Notes under the pieces: generated by a model
What the model was told of the DNA's origin: nothing
What the model saw: the letters and a program-made list of their open reading frames with translations, nothing else
Database searches by the model: none
Part shown: positions 44,584 through 53,132 of the stretch, one piece after another
Layout of the letters: each line of letters begins with the position of its first letter
Numbering within the stretch: the first letter of the stretch is position 1
Source: CADCTM01 sp049671305
GTDB lineage: Bacteria; Cyanobacteriota; Cyanobacteriia; Cyanobacteriales; Coleofasciculaceae
Direction: 5' to 3'
DNA length: 57,524 nt
Assembly: GCA_049671305.1 (NCBI GenBank)
Contig: JBATUR010000046.1
Coordinates: 1-57,524 of the forward strand
Position numbers and translations under genes: made by a program

Positions 44584-45642
44584 TTAAGGCATTAAACTAA
44601 ATTCCATTGCTGAAAGATTAGTTTTGGTATCAACGACTTTTTCAAGTTGGAAACCACACTTGGCAAACAATTCCTGAAATTGCTGTTTGGTGCGCCATTC
44701 TCCACCCGGCACAGCTACATTTATTTGTACTGCAAAAATACCAGGCATGATGCCATCTGGTGCAACTTTCGGTTCATTTATATCAGGGACAAATGCTTGT
44801 AAAAGAATGATTTTTCCCTGGGGTGGAAGTGCTTTTTTACAATTGTGTAAAATTTTCATAGCGTCTTGATCATTCCAGGCTGAAATGAAATATTTCATGA
44901 CAATTGCATCTGCACCTTTTGGCACTTCTACAAACACATCTCCGGTAATAATTTGCACCGCGTCTTTAGCAACTCCTTGCTTTTCTAAATAAGCTGGTGC
45001 AGTTTCAGCGACATAAGGTACATCAAATAATATGCCTTTACAGCCAGATTTCTTAACAATGCCAGCAATTAATCCTCCTTGTCCACCACCAACATCCATG
45101 ACTGTTTCAAAGCGGCTAAAATCATAAACATCCAGCAAAGCATCAACAGAATGATCGGTAAAGAAACTCATGGCGTTAATGAAGACATCACCACTCCATT
45201 GATTATCTTGAGTAAACTGATAAACACTCTTACCATTGGCTTTTTGAAAAGGAACTTCACCTGTATGTAATGCCTCTTCTAATACTTTCCAAGCATCCCA
45301 TTGTGCAGGCTCAATTAGGTGCATGGCTAAATGACCAATTGAAGGTTCTTTATTAGTAACAAGTAATGCTGATAATTCAGTCGGTGCAAAGATTTTTCCT
45401 GGCTTTTCTTCTAATACTTCTAAATGTGCTAAAGCGCGGAGAATAACATAAAGTCTTTCGGGATTTGTCGCGGTTTTTTGAGCCAAACTTTCGCTACTTT
45501 GTTCTCCTTCATCTTGTAAGAAGTCAAATATTTTTAAACGAGTGGCAATATAAAGACATTGACTTTGGACGAAGCCAAACATCATGCCAAAAATTTTCTT
45601 TTTAGCTTCCATTGAGTTAGTGGTAATTGGTTGATTTGTCAT
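44584..45642 (-). CDS. Methyltransf_2-family (O-methyltransferase-like) protein lacking the catalytic His
   Basis: 352 residues. An N-terminal dimerisation domain (1-110: MMFGFVQSQCLYIATRLKIF, LYVILRALAHLEVLEE) is followed by the SAM-binding domain with motif I VMDVGGGQGGLIAGIV. The family hallmark around the catalytic base, normally H-D/N-W-x-D, reads KYFISAWNDQDA: Ser254 and Ala255 replace His-Asp. The later segment KKALPPQGKIILLQ is normal. It either methylates by another mechanism or does a different SAM-linked reaction, as known for RdmB-type relatives. It lies 80 bases after mysC and takes the place where mysD or mysE is usual. Confidence 0.75.
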   Translation of the reverse strand: MTNQPITTNSMEAKKKIFGMMFGFVQSQCLYIATRLKIFDFLQDEGEQSSESLAQKTATNPERLYVILRALAHLEVLEEKPGKIFAPTELSALLVTNKEPSIGHLAMHLIEPAQWDAWKVLEEALHTGEVPFQKANGKSVYQFTQDNQWSGDVFINAMSFFTDHSVDALLDVYDFSRFETVMDVGGGQGGLIAGIVKKSGCKGILFDVPYVAETAPAYLEKQGVAKDAVQIITGDVFVEVPKGADAIVMKYFISAWNDQDAMKILHNCKKALPPQGKIILLQAFVPDINEPKVAPDGIMPGIFAVQINVAVPGGEWRTKQQFQELFAKCGFQLEKVVDTKTNLSAMEFSLMP

Positions 45643-45721
45643 TATATTTAGGTTTTTAGTTGATGATACTGACAGTAACAGCTAAGGAATTAAAGAGAAA
45701 ATAACATAATTATAAATAGGC

Positions 45722-47062
45722 TCAATCTCCTCCTAATTCCACAAGTTTACCGATGTTAAAATCAATCCTGATCCAACCTCTAAGCTTTCGCAAATTATCG
45801 AGAAGCAGCAAGGGAATTTGCCAATGATGTACGGTGAGAAATGGCAGCGGATCATCAACAGCAAAAATTGCCTCTTTACCTCGTAAAATATTTTTAGTCC
45901 ATGTTTGCAATTGCTTAAATGAGCGAATTTCATTTAGTCGCCAAACTTCGTGATAAAGCCAATAAGTAGGCTTACTATCAGCAAGTGGTTCAAAAGGTGC
46001 AGCTAGCAATTCTTCACCCAGATAAGCTTCAGCTACTCCTGGATGGTTATAAAACATGGTAATTGCGGAGTGAGTGCGGGGGTTGCATTCAATTGCATAA
46101 ATTGTTCCATCTTCGGCTTGAATAAAGTCAAAAGATGCCTGTCCGGTTAACTTTAATGACTTGACAAAATGACTCACCCATTCTCTAATTTTCGGTTGTT
46201 CGACGTTTTCATAATTTACTTGAAATGCCGAAGATTCGCAGCAGCAATGTAATCGCAACTCTCCATTTCTAACGGTGCTATGGGTGCAAAATTCCTTACC
46301 GGGAATGAATTCTTGCATAATCCAAGGTTTCTCTTCACTAATCGGTAAACTGTTAACAAATGCTGCTGTTTCTTCAGGAGTTGCACATGGTAATTTAGTT
46401 AAATCTAAGCGGCGCACCGAGTCGTAAGGAATGCTTTTTAGGATATATGGTCGCTTTTCGTTGCTAAAGTCGAAATCGATAACTTGTTGGGGGTTGGTTA
46501 TTTGGAAAGATTTGGGAACTGATAAATTTAGTGACCGCGCTATTTCTGCAAAGGCAAATTTATCATCCAGCATTTTTGTAACTTCTGCATCGAAGTGAAA
46601 CACCTCACAACATCCTGATAGCAAGGGTTTCGCTAAAGAGTCGTAATAGCTAGAAACTGGACTACATACGGGAACATATATATCAACATTTTCGGTTTTG
46701 GCAATGTTAAGTAATGCTTGGGTATAGCCTTCCGGGTCGTTTTTGGGTTCAGGAACTGTGTAAAAACGATCAACTGCCTTGGAAAATTGATGTCCTGTTA
46801 ACCAATATTTGTGGGTTTCAACTAAGATTACCCGATGACCTGCGGCGTAAAAAGAACGTGCTAATTGCAGGGCTTTGGTCATTTTACCGCCAGTTAGCAT
46901 GACGGTTTTTGGATTTTCGGCTATGGTTCTTTTTTTGCGACGAAAAAAGCTACTTAACAGGCAAGAAATTACGATGATGCTGTTAATTGGAAAGGCAATT
47001 AGAAGTACTGTGAGAGTAGCGATGTTTTGGAGTATTGCGAATATTGATGCCATAAATATCAA
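45722..47062 (-). CDS. mysC: ATP-grasp ligase MysC, mycosporine-glycine synthase
   Basis: 446 residues. Two hydrophobic helices at the N-terminus (about 5-40) suggest membrane attachment, as in known MysC. Then the ATP-grasp core: TVMLTGGKMTKALQLARSFY, VILVETHKYWLTGHQFSKAV, VDIYVPVCSPVSSYYDS, RPYILKSIPYDSVRRLDLT, IMQEFIPGKEFCTHSTVRNG and IYAIECNPRTHSAITMFYNH. MysC phosphorylates 4-deoxygadusol and joins glycine, giving mycosporine-glycine. It follows mysB after 104 bases that contain a long inverted repeat. No HIP1 site was seen in this gene, unlike mysA and mysB. Confidence 0.9.
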   Translation of the reverse strand: MIFMASIFAILQNIATLTVLLIAFPINSIIVISCLLSSFFRRKKRTIAENPKTVMLTGGKMTKALQLARSFYAAGHRVILVETHKYWLTGHQFSKAVDRFYTVPEPKNDPEGYTQALLNIAKTENVDIYVPVCSPVSSYYDSLAKPLLSGCCEVFHFDAEVTKMLDDKFAFAEIARSLNLSVPKSFQITNPQQVIDFDFSNEKRPYILKSIPYDSVRRLDLTKLPCATPEETAAFVNSLPISEEKPWIMQEFIPGKEFCTHSTVRNGELRLHCCCESSAFQVNYENVEQPKIREWVSHFVKSLKLTGQASFDFIQAEDGTIYAIECNPRTHSAITMFYNHPGVAEAYLGEELLAAPFEPLADSKPTYWLYHEVWRLNEIRSFKQLQTWTKNILRGKEAIFAVDDPLPFLTVHHWQIPLLLLDNLRKLRGWIRIDFNIGKLVELGGD

Positions 47063-47097
47063 TGGCTAAAGTTAGGGAACTGGTATTGGAATTAGTT

Positions 47098-47151
47098 AGA
47101 CCTCTTGAGAAATCAAGTGTTTTTTTATTTGATGATTTCTGCAAGAGGTCT
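47098..47151. repeat. Imperfect palindrome between mysB and mysC
   Basis: AGACCTCTTG (47098-47107) pairs with CAAGAGGTCT (47142-47151); inside, GAAATCA (47109-47115) pairs with TGATTTC (47133-47139) past a small bulge. The loop contains a T-run on the plus strand. AGACCTCTTGCAGAAAT-like words are a dispersed element that I recall from Nostoc-type genomes. On the operon's strand no T-run follows the stem, so a simple terminator is unlikely; an attenuating or processing hairpin is possible. Confidence 0.7.
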
Positions 47152-47165
47152 TTGAGAAGGAAATT

Positions 47166-48002
47166 TTAAGCGGTGACTCGTCGAATCATTGTCAAACCGT
47201 CACGCACCGGTAGCAAAACTTGCTCTACTCTGGGGTCATTTTTGACAATTTGATTGAAAGAAGCGATCGCTTCTCCATTCTTACTTCTTGCTTCTGGTGG
47301 CAGGTAGGGTTGCCCTTGCAGCAGGGTGTTATCAACACAAATAAACCCATTTGGAGCCAGTAAATTTGAGTCTAATAACGTCTGAAAGTACTGCACGTAC
47401 TCGGTTTTGTCGGCATCAATGAATACCAAATCAAACGACTCTCCCGCTTCTGCCAGTTGCTCTAAAGTGGAGAGTGCTGCACCCAATTTCACGATAATTT
47501 TCTGTCCGTGGGGGGAAGTCTGAAACAAGTTTTGAGCAAATTCTGCCACATAGCGATCGACTTCACAGGCAACTAAACGCCCATCTGTAGGTAGTGCCTC
47601 TGCCATCGCTAGGGCAGAATAGCCGGTAAACATCCCAATATCCAGCAAGTTTTTGGCGCGACTCATGTAGACAAACATCTTCAAAAGCTGCCCTTCCACG
47701 TGCCCGGAAAGCATTTCCTGCTCTAAATGACGCACAGTTGAGCCGTCTTTAAAGTGCTTGCCCCAAGCTTCCTGGCTAGTTTTGCGGGCAATTTCGGCAA
47801 GTGCCGGCGACTCTTCGGAGGTACACTCATCGACGTAAGCATCTAAACCGGCTGCCAAACGCCATGCCTGGTCAAGGTTTGCGGCTAATTCCGTGGGAAG
47901 ATTTGGCTGTTCTTTAGCGATCGCTACAGCGGTTTCTAAATGCTCAACCAAAATACCCAAAGGTGTCACAGGACGCGCAATTTCTTGCTTTACACTAGAC
48001 AT
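47166..48002 (-). CDS. mysB: 4-deoxygadusol-forming O-methyltransferase MysB
   Basis: 278 residues from the ATG at 48002, which has GGAG 8 bases upstream and overlaps the mysA stop by 8 bases (ATGTCTAG); a start at 48017 would add 5 residues. Class I, metal-dependent caffeoyl-CoA-OMT-like fold: LLDIGMFTGYSALAMAEALP (motif I), VACEVDRYVAEFAQNLF, FDLVFIDADKTEYVQYFQ with the metal-binding Asp pair, and ICVDNTLLQGQ. It methylates the desmethyl cyclohexenone made by MysA to 4-deoxygadusol. A HIP1 octamer occurs twice in the gene. Confidence 0.9.
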   Translation of the reverse strand: MSSVKQEIARPVTPLGILVEHLETAVAIAKEQPNLPTELAANLDQAWRLAAGLDAYVDECTSEESPALAEIARKTSQEAWGKHFKDGSTVRHLEQEMLSGHVEGQLLKMFVYMSRAKNLLDIGMFTGYSALAMAEALPTDGRLVACEVDRYVAEFAQNLFQTSPHGQKIIVKLGAALSTLEQLAEAGESFDLVFIDADKTEYVQYFQTLLDSNLLAPNGFICVDNTLLQGQPYLPPEARSKNGEAIASFNQIVKNDPRVEQVLLPVRDGLTMIRRVTA

Positions 48003-49236
48003 TGCTGCCACTCCCAATTAAGCTTTGTTCATCACTGCCGACGTAGGCGTCAATGCCTGCACCAGCGCGGGGATAGGTGGCACAAAGGCGCTTGTGTTCG
48101 CCTACCACTGCATCAAGTTCGGCACGAGTTAGGTCATTGACGAAGAAGCATTGACCGATCGGTTTTGGCATAGCCGCACGCAGCATACCGTCTCGCGTCA
48201 TCGTGATTGATTCCGAGGCATACCATAATAAGTCGCCATCTAGGAGGGGATGGTCGATCGCCAAACCGATGCCGCTCATTAGTCCTAAAATGCGATCGCG
48301 GTCTTGTGCCGTAATATAACCTCTACTTGCAGCAATTGTCGCAGATAACGCCATATCAATATTCACAGCATGACCATGAAACAGTGGCACAGAGGGCGCA
48401 AGTTCTAACGTCGGACTCCAAGTATGACCATAAGCAATTACCCTATCCAAGTCCAACTCATGCAGGTTGGGAGTTTCCAACTCCAACATGGTTTTAATTG
48501 ACTCGTAGGTGACACGGTGGGCAATTTCTTTAATCTCCGGCGTGGCGTCAACGTAGCCGAAATGAGTCCGCAGCAACTCTTCGCCATACTCGCACAACAG
48601 CTCAAATACTTCTGCATTGGAGACTACAGCAATTTTGACAAGTTCCGCCATACCATTACGAACTTGTGATGTCGGCAAGGTTCGCAAAAAGGAAAAGTCC
48701 AAAATTACTTGCTTTGGCGCATGGTAAGCACCTAGTCGATTTTTTAGCTTGCCGTGGTTTACAGCAACTTTAATTGCCACACCAGCATCAACTAAACCAA
48801 TTAAAGTTGTGGGGACGCGGATAAAGTTTGTGCTGCGGCGATAAGCGGCACAAGCAAAGCCGGCAACATCAGTAATTAAGCCGCCACCAACTACTAACAC
48901 GGGTTCTTTTCTTACTAAGTTAAAGTCAGAAAAGGCATCAATAATCTTCTCGAATGTTGCTAGAGTTTTGGCTGGCTCACTAATCGTAACCGGAAAAATT
49001 GTTAGGTCAATGTTGTAATGTTGGAAGTACTCTTTGATTTGCTTCCCATAAAGGCGATTAACATTAGCATCAACTACCGCAAGGCAACGCCCAAAGCTTT
49101 TGTAGCTATCTGCAAGTTGCGTGTTTTTGATTTCAAAAGCGCCATTGACGTAAACAAGACTAAACTCAATCTTTTCATAACCTTCGACATGAAAAGCGGT
49201 TTCTGTAGCTTCAAATTTGGCTTGGACTGTACTCAT
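47995..49236 (-). CDS. mysA: Demethyl-4-deoxygadusol synthase MysA (sugar-phosphate cyclase)
   Basis: 413 residues. Dehydroquinate-synthase-superfamily cyclase: PVLVVGGGLITDVAGFACAA, YRRSTNFIRVPTTLIGLVDA, VAVNHGKLKNRLGAYHAPKQ, ELVKIAVVSNAEVFELL. Metal-site residues lie in AYGHTWSPTLELA and FHGHAVNIDMALSA; the PTLELA/HGHAV pairing fits the DDGS branch rather than valiolone synthases (HGEAV) or DHQS. MysA cyclises sedoheptulose-7-phosphate to demethyl-4-deoxygadusol, the first step of mycosporine synthesis. First gene of a five-gene minus-strand run; the gap upstream holds its promoter. Confidence 0.92.
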   Translation of the reverse strand: MSTVQAKFEATETAFHVEGYEKIEFSLVYVNGAFEIKNTQLADSYKSFGRCLAVVDANVNRLYGKQIKEYFQHYNIDLTIFPVTISEPAKTLATFEKIIDAFSDFNLVRKEPVLVVGGGLITDVAGFACAAYRRSTNFIRVPTTLIGLVDAGVAIKVAVNHGKLKNRLGAYHAPKQVILDFSFLRTLPTSQVRNGMAELVKIAVVSNAEVFELLCEYGEELLRTHFGYVDATPEIKEIAHRVTYESIKTMLELETPNLHELDLDRVIAYGHTWSPTLELAPSVPLFHGHAVNIDMALSATIAASRGYITAQDRDRILGLMSGIGLAIDHPLLDGDLLWYASESITMTRDGMLRAAMPKPIGQCFFVNDLTRAELDAVVGEHKRLCATYPRAGAGIDAYVGSDEQSLIGSGSNV

Positions 49237-49691
49237 GTTTTTTGCTTTTTGTTCAACAGTTTATAACGCCGGCTGTATTTTACCAAACTAGGAGTCTGAA
49301 TCAATCAATTAATCATTTAGTAGCCGGAAACTGCGAACAAATAAATACTCTAATTTTTACAGCCCTTTCAAATGAATATATGGGAATTATTCCAAGAATT
49401 ACCTTACTTTGCGCCATTTAAGACAACCACAGTTTACTTATAGTACACTAGAACTAATTTGCTTAACTGAATTCTTCCTAAAGACGTATAGTCGCTAAAA
49501 TTTAGAATGACTTAATCATTTTTTGATTCACTGTGTCAACAATGCTAAACTTAATAATCCCTCTATATAAGTAGCAAAAATAGGCTATACACCAAAAGTG
49601 GAATGATCTTTGTGTTTATGGTTACTTATATAAAGTGTGTAAAAATTGAATGAGTCGTGATAGCAATACCTGCATTCTTCGGTAAAACCGC
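49237..49691. other. Divergent promoter region of mysA and the Ser/Thr kinase gene
   Basis: 455 AT-rich bases. It must hold the promoter of the mycosporine operon and, on the other side, that of the kinase; TATATAA-like words near 49563 and 49628 could be -10 elements. No recognised operator or RNA was seen. Confidence 0.45.
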
Positions 49692-51785
49692 ATGAACTTG
49701 GGTTTAGGACAAACTATCGGTGGACGTTACTCCATCTTAACTTTACTAGGGCAAGGTGGCTTTGGTACAACATTTGTTGCTCATGATCAGCATCTTCCAG
49801 GTAATAGTCATTGTGTCGTTAAGCAACTCAAACCTCAGTCTACAGATCCATTGACATTAGAGACGGCAAGGCGTTTGTTTGATACAGAAGCCAAAGTTTT
49901 GCATCAATTGGGAACTCATGACCAAATTCCTCAGCTTTTTGCTTATTTTGAAGAAAATCAAGAGTTTTATTTAGTTCAAGAATTAATTGAGGGAAATGAT
50001 CTTAGTCAGGAAATAATTCCCGGTAAACAACTGCCAGAATCACAAGTTATTTCTTTATTACAATATATTTTAGAAGTCTTAGAATTTGTTCACAAACAAA
50101 ACGTTATTCATCGCGATATTAATCCACGCAATTTAATCAGGCGTCAGTCAGATCATAAGCTGATATTAATTGATTTTGGAGCAGTAAAACAAGTCACAAC
50201 TCAAGTCATAAAAGGCGGCAAAACTAGCTTCACAATTGCCATTGGTACTCCCGGATATCGCCCTAGCGAACAAGCAAACGGCAGTCCAAAATTGAGTAGT
50301 GATATTTATGCCGTCGGTATGGTTGGCATTCAAGCACTTACAGGTTTAATTCCTGAACAAATAGCAACTGATCCTGAAACAGGTGAAATTAATTGGCATG
50401 ACTCATTATCAGTTAAACCGGAATTAGTTGCTGTATTAGATAAAATGGTACGCTATGATTTTCGCCAACGTTATCAGTCAGCAACTAGTGCCTTACAAGC
50501 GCTAAAAGTTTTAACCACCAATGTTAATTCTACAGCAGTATTACCAACTAAACCAGGTTTTCCTAAACTTAGATTATCCAAAAAAATCTTATATAAAATT
50601 TTGATTTCACTGAGTATTATCAGCTTTTGCGGTATTGTCACAATTTTAACAATTAAATCTATACAGTCAAATAATGCTACAAATTTATATCAAAAAGGTC
50701 AGACTTTTTTAGAGTTAAAACGATATAATGATGCTCTTGATGCTTACAATCGAGCTGTTGAATTAAAACCTGAATATACTGAAGCATGGATTGGGCAAGC
50801 TAATACTCTTTTAGAATTAAAACGTTATCAAGATGCTTTAGAATCTTATGATAAAACAATTCAACTTCAGCCTAATTATAAAGATGCTTGGAATGGGCGA
50901 GGTAAGGCATTAGATAATATGCAACGGTATGAAGAAGCGATCGCATCTTTTGATAGTGCCCTCAAAATTCAACCAAATAATTTAGAATCTTGGACTGAAC
51001 GTGGTAATGTGCAAATTAAATTACAACAATATTCAGAAGCCATTACTTCTTTTGATAAAGCTGTTAAAATTCAACCCAATAACTCGCTAGCATGGTATAA
51101 TCGCGGCATTGCACTACATAATTTACGACGCTATCAAGAAGCTGTAGAATCTTACGACAAAGCAGTTGAATATAAGCCAGATTATGCAGAAGCTTGGTAT
51201 CAACGTGGCAATGCTTTAATTAACTTGCAAAAAGCCAAAGAAGCTGTAGAATCTTATGATAAAGCTGTGCAGTTTCAAGCTAACTATCAAATCGCTTGGT
51301 ATAGCAAAGGTAGTGCGCTAAATAATCTCCGAGACTTCAAAGCAGCAGTAGATTCATTTGACCAAGCCGTGAAATTGAATCCCGATGACTACGAATCTTG
51401 GTACAATCGTGGTTGGGCACTTCATCAATTACAGCGATATGAAGAAGCGGTGAATTCTTATGATCAAGCGGTTAAATTAAGACCTAATTCTGATCAAGCT
51501 TGGTATAATTTGGGCAATGCACTTTATAACTTAAAACAATACCAAGAAGCGATCGCCTCTTACAACCGCGCCGTTGAAATCAAACCCGAACATTATGAAG
51601 CTTGGTACAGTCGCGGCAATGCTTTATTCAGCTTGAAACGTTATAAAGAAGCGATCGCATCTTACGATAAAGCTATAGGTTTTAAACCCGACTACCGAGA
51701 AGCAATTGATGCTAGAAATAAAGCACAACAGATAGATTCTGGAGAAAAAAAAGAAGAACCTAACGAACCCAAACCTAATAATTAA
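49692..51785 (+). CDS. Ser/Thr protein kinase with C-terminal TPR repeats
   Basis: 697 residues. Kinase domain about 1-280: Gly loop LLGQGGFGTTF, ATP Lys in CVVKQLKP, catalytic loop VIHRDINPRNLI, DFG in LIDFGAVK, and substrate loop GTPGYRPSEQANG. One transmembrane helix at about 298-320 (ISLSIISFCGIVTILTI). The rest holds ten 34-residue TPR units with the consensus AWYNRGxALxxLxRYxEAxxSYDxAxxxxP. This is the SpkC/PknA-like architecture common in filamentous cyanobacteria; the TPRs would be outside the membrane and bind protein partners. Substrates are unknown. It diverges from mysA. Confidence 0.93.
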   Translation: MNLGLGQTIGGRYSILTLLGQGGFGTTFVAHDQHLPGNSHCVVKQLKPQSTDPLTLETARRLFDTEAKVLHQLGTHDQIPQLFAYFEENQEFYLVQELIEGNDLSQEIIPGKQLPESQVISLLQYILEVLEFVHKQNVIHRDINPRNLIRRQSDHKLILIDFGAVKQVTTQVIKGGKTSFTIAIGTPGYRPSEQANGSPKLSSDIYAVGMVGIQALTGLIPEQIATDPETGEINWHDSLSVKPELVAVLDKMVRYDFRQRYQSATSALQALKVLTTNVNSTAVLPTKPGFPKLRLSKKILYKILISLSIISFCGIVTILTIKSIQSNNATNLYQKGQTFLELKRYNDALDAYNRAVELKPEYTEAWIGQANTLLELKRYQDALESYDKTIQLQPNYKDAWNGRGKALDNMQRYEEAIASFDSALKIQPNNLESWTERGNVQIKLQQYSEAITSFDKAVKIQPNNSLAWYNRGIALHNLRRYQEAVESYDKAVEYKPDYAEAWYQRGNALINLQKAKEAVESYDKAVQFQANYQIAWYSKGSALNNLRDFKAAVDSFDQAVKLNPDDYESWYNRGWALHQLQRYEEAVNSYDQAVKLRPNSDQAWYNLGNALYNLKQYQEAIASYNRAVEIKPEHYEAWYSRGNALFSLKRYKEAIASYDKAIGFKPDYREAIDARNKAQQIDSGEKKEEPNEPKPNN

Positions 51786-51790
51786 TTATA

Positions 51791-52981
51791 TTATATAGGT
51801 AGTTTAAGCGCCCTGCCTCGCCAAGTCCAACCCCAACCAGTTTCCGTCTTAAACACCGAAACCAAAGCCATTGCCGCAATAATTGTTCCCCCAACACTAC
51901 CCAACCACCAATAATCTAAAGAAAGCTGAGAAACCTGACTTGATAAAAGTCGTAAATAGTAATGGAAAAAAATCGCAACTATCGCCAAACCAGCAGCAAC
52001 TAAATCTAACCCATTTCCAACACCAAGCCAAGATTTATAAGCAACTCCTGCTAAACATAACCAGGGCAAAGGATAAATAATTAACATCGCCGCCGCCAAG
52101 TCAAACATCGGCTTAATATTCCGCCTTGCACCCATGTATAAATTCTTCGTCCAACCCTCCCACAAAGCCGAGAAAGACCGATACATTCGCACCGAGACGA
52201 ATTCGCCCCCCAACAAATAGGACAGCCTTAAACCCGCAGCTTTCGTCCGTCTAGCCAATTCCACATCTTCCACAACCTGACTTTTTACCGCCCGATGTCC
52301 GCCTAATTTTTCATAAGCTGTACGACGAAACAACATAAACGGACCAGCGGCAAAGGCAACATCAGTTTCAGGATCATTCACCGCCTGGAAATCTTGCCCA
52401 ACTGCCAAATTATTGACCATCAACGGTTGCACTAACCATTCAGCCAAACAGCCGCAAGTAATTGCTGGGGCTAAACTAAACAAATCACTGCCTTCTAGCT
52501 GGGCTTTTTGAATTGCCGTTTCAATAGCCTGGGGTTTCAGTCGCACATCAGCATCAATAAATAATAAGAAATCACCTTTTGCCTGCTCAAAACCTTGACA
52601 ACAAGCCCAATTTTTGCCAACCCAGATTTCATCAGCAGGTCGCGGTTGCCCTGGTAAAATATGAAGCCGTGAGTCCTTCAGTAATTCCTGAAGAGATTGT
52701 GCTAGCAATAAGGTGTCATCAGTTGATTGGTCATCTACAACCCAAACATCAAGTTTAGTCGCGGGTAGTTGGCTACTTTCCAATACCGCCGTGATGCAGT
52801 CGCAAATATTTTCCGCCTCGTTGTAAGCGGGAATAATTACCGAAATGGTCGGTAATTGAGGGTCAGCGCCCAAATTTGGCTCAATGACGTGTAGCTGGGG
52901 GGCGCAAGCGAGAGAATTGCGTAACCTACTGCCGTAAATGGCGATCGCACAAAAGGAAAGCCCAACAAAAATTAAAATCAC
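51791..52981 (-). CDS. cruG: Family 2 glycosyltransferase, CruG-like
   Basis: 396 residues. One N-terminal anchor helix, then a GT2 domain: ISVIIPAYNEAENICDCI, VWVVDDQSTDDTL, FLLFIDADVRLKPQAIE (DxD metal site), VVEDVELARRTKAAG. Two to three C-terminal helices (AAAMLIIYPLPWLCLAGVAY, LVAAGLAIVAIFFHYYLRLL) make it an integral membrane enzyme. Overall it resembles CruG, the 2'-O-glycosyltransferase of myxol glycosides, and also hopanoid HpnI-type enzymes; the carotenoid assignment is probable but unproven. Convergent with the kinase gene (5-base gap). Confidence 0.6.
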   Translation of the reverse strand: MILIFVGLSFCAIAIYGSRLRNSLACAPQLHVIEPNLGADPQLPTISVIIPAYNEAENICDCITAVLESSQLPATKLDVWVVDDQSTDDTLLLAQSLQELLKDSRLHILPGQPRPADEIWVGKNWACCQGFEQAKGDFLLFIDADVRLKPQAIETAIQKAQLEGSDLFSLAPAITCGCLAEWLVQPLMVNNLAVGQDFQAVNDPETDVAFAAGPFMLFRRTAYEKLGGHRAVKSQVVEDVELARRTKAAGLRLSYLLGGEFVSVRMYRSFSALWEGWTKNLYMGARRNIKPMFDLAAAMLIIYPLPWLCLAGVAYKSWLGVGNGLDLVAAGLAIVAIFFHYYLRLLSSQVSQLSLDYWWLGSVGGTIIAAMALVSVFKTETGWGWTWRGRALKLPI

Positions 52982-53132
52982 ACTGATGTCACAAAGGCTG
53001 AAGCTATTATATTGAATTTTCCTTAGAAATTATTTATGATTAGCCATTATAATCAGTAAAGTATTTTAATTTTTCTCTAACAGTTCTTAGCGAACGTTAA
53101 CAAACAAACTCATTCAGCAAAAAGCCTTGGTG

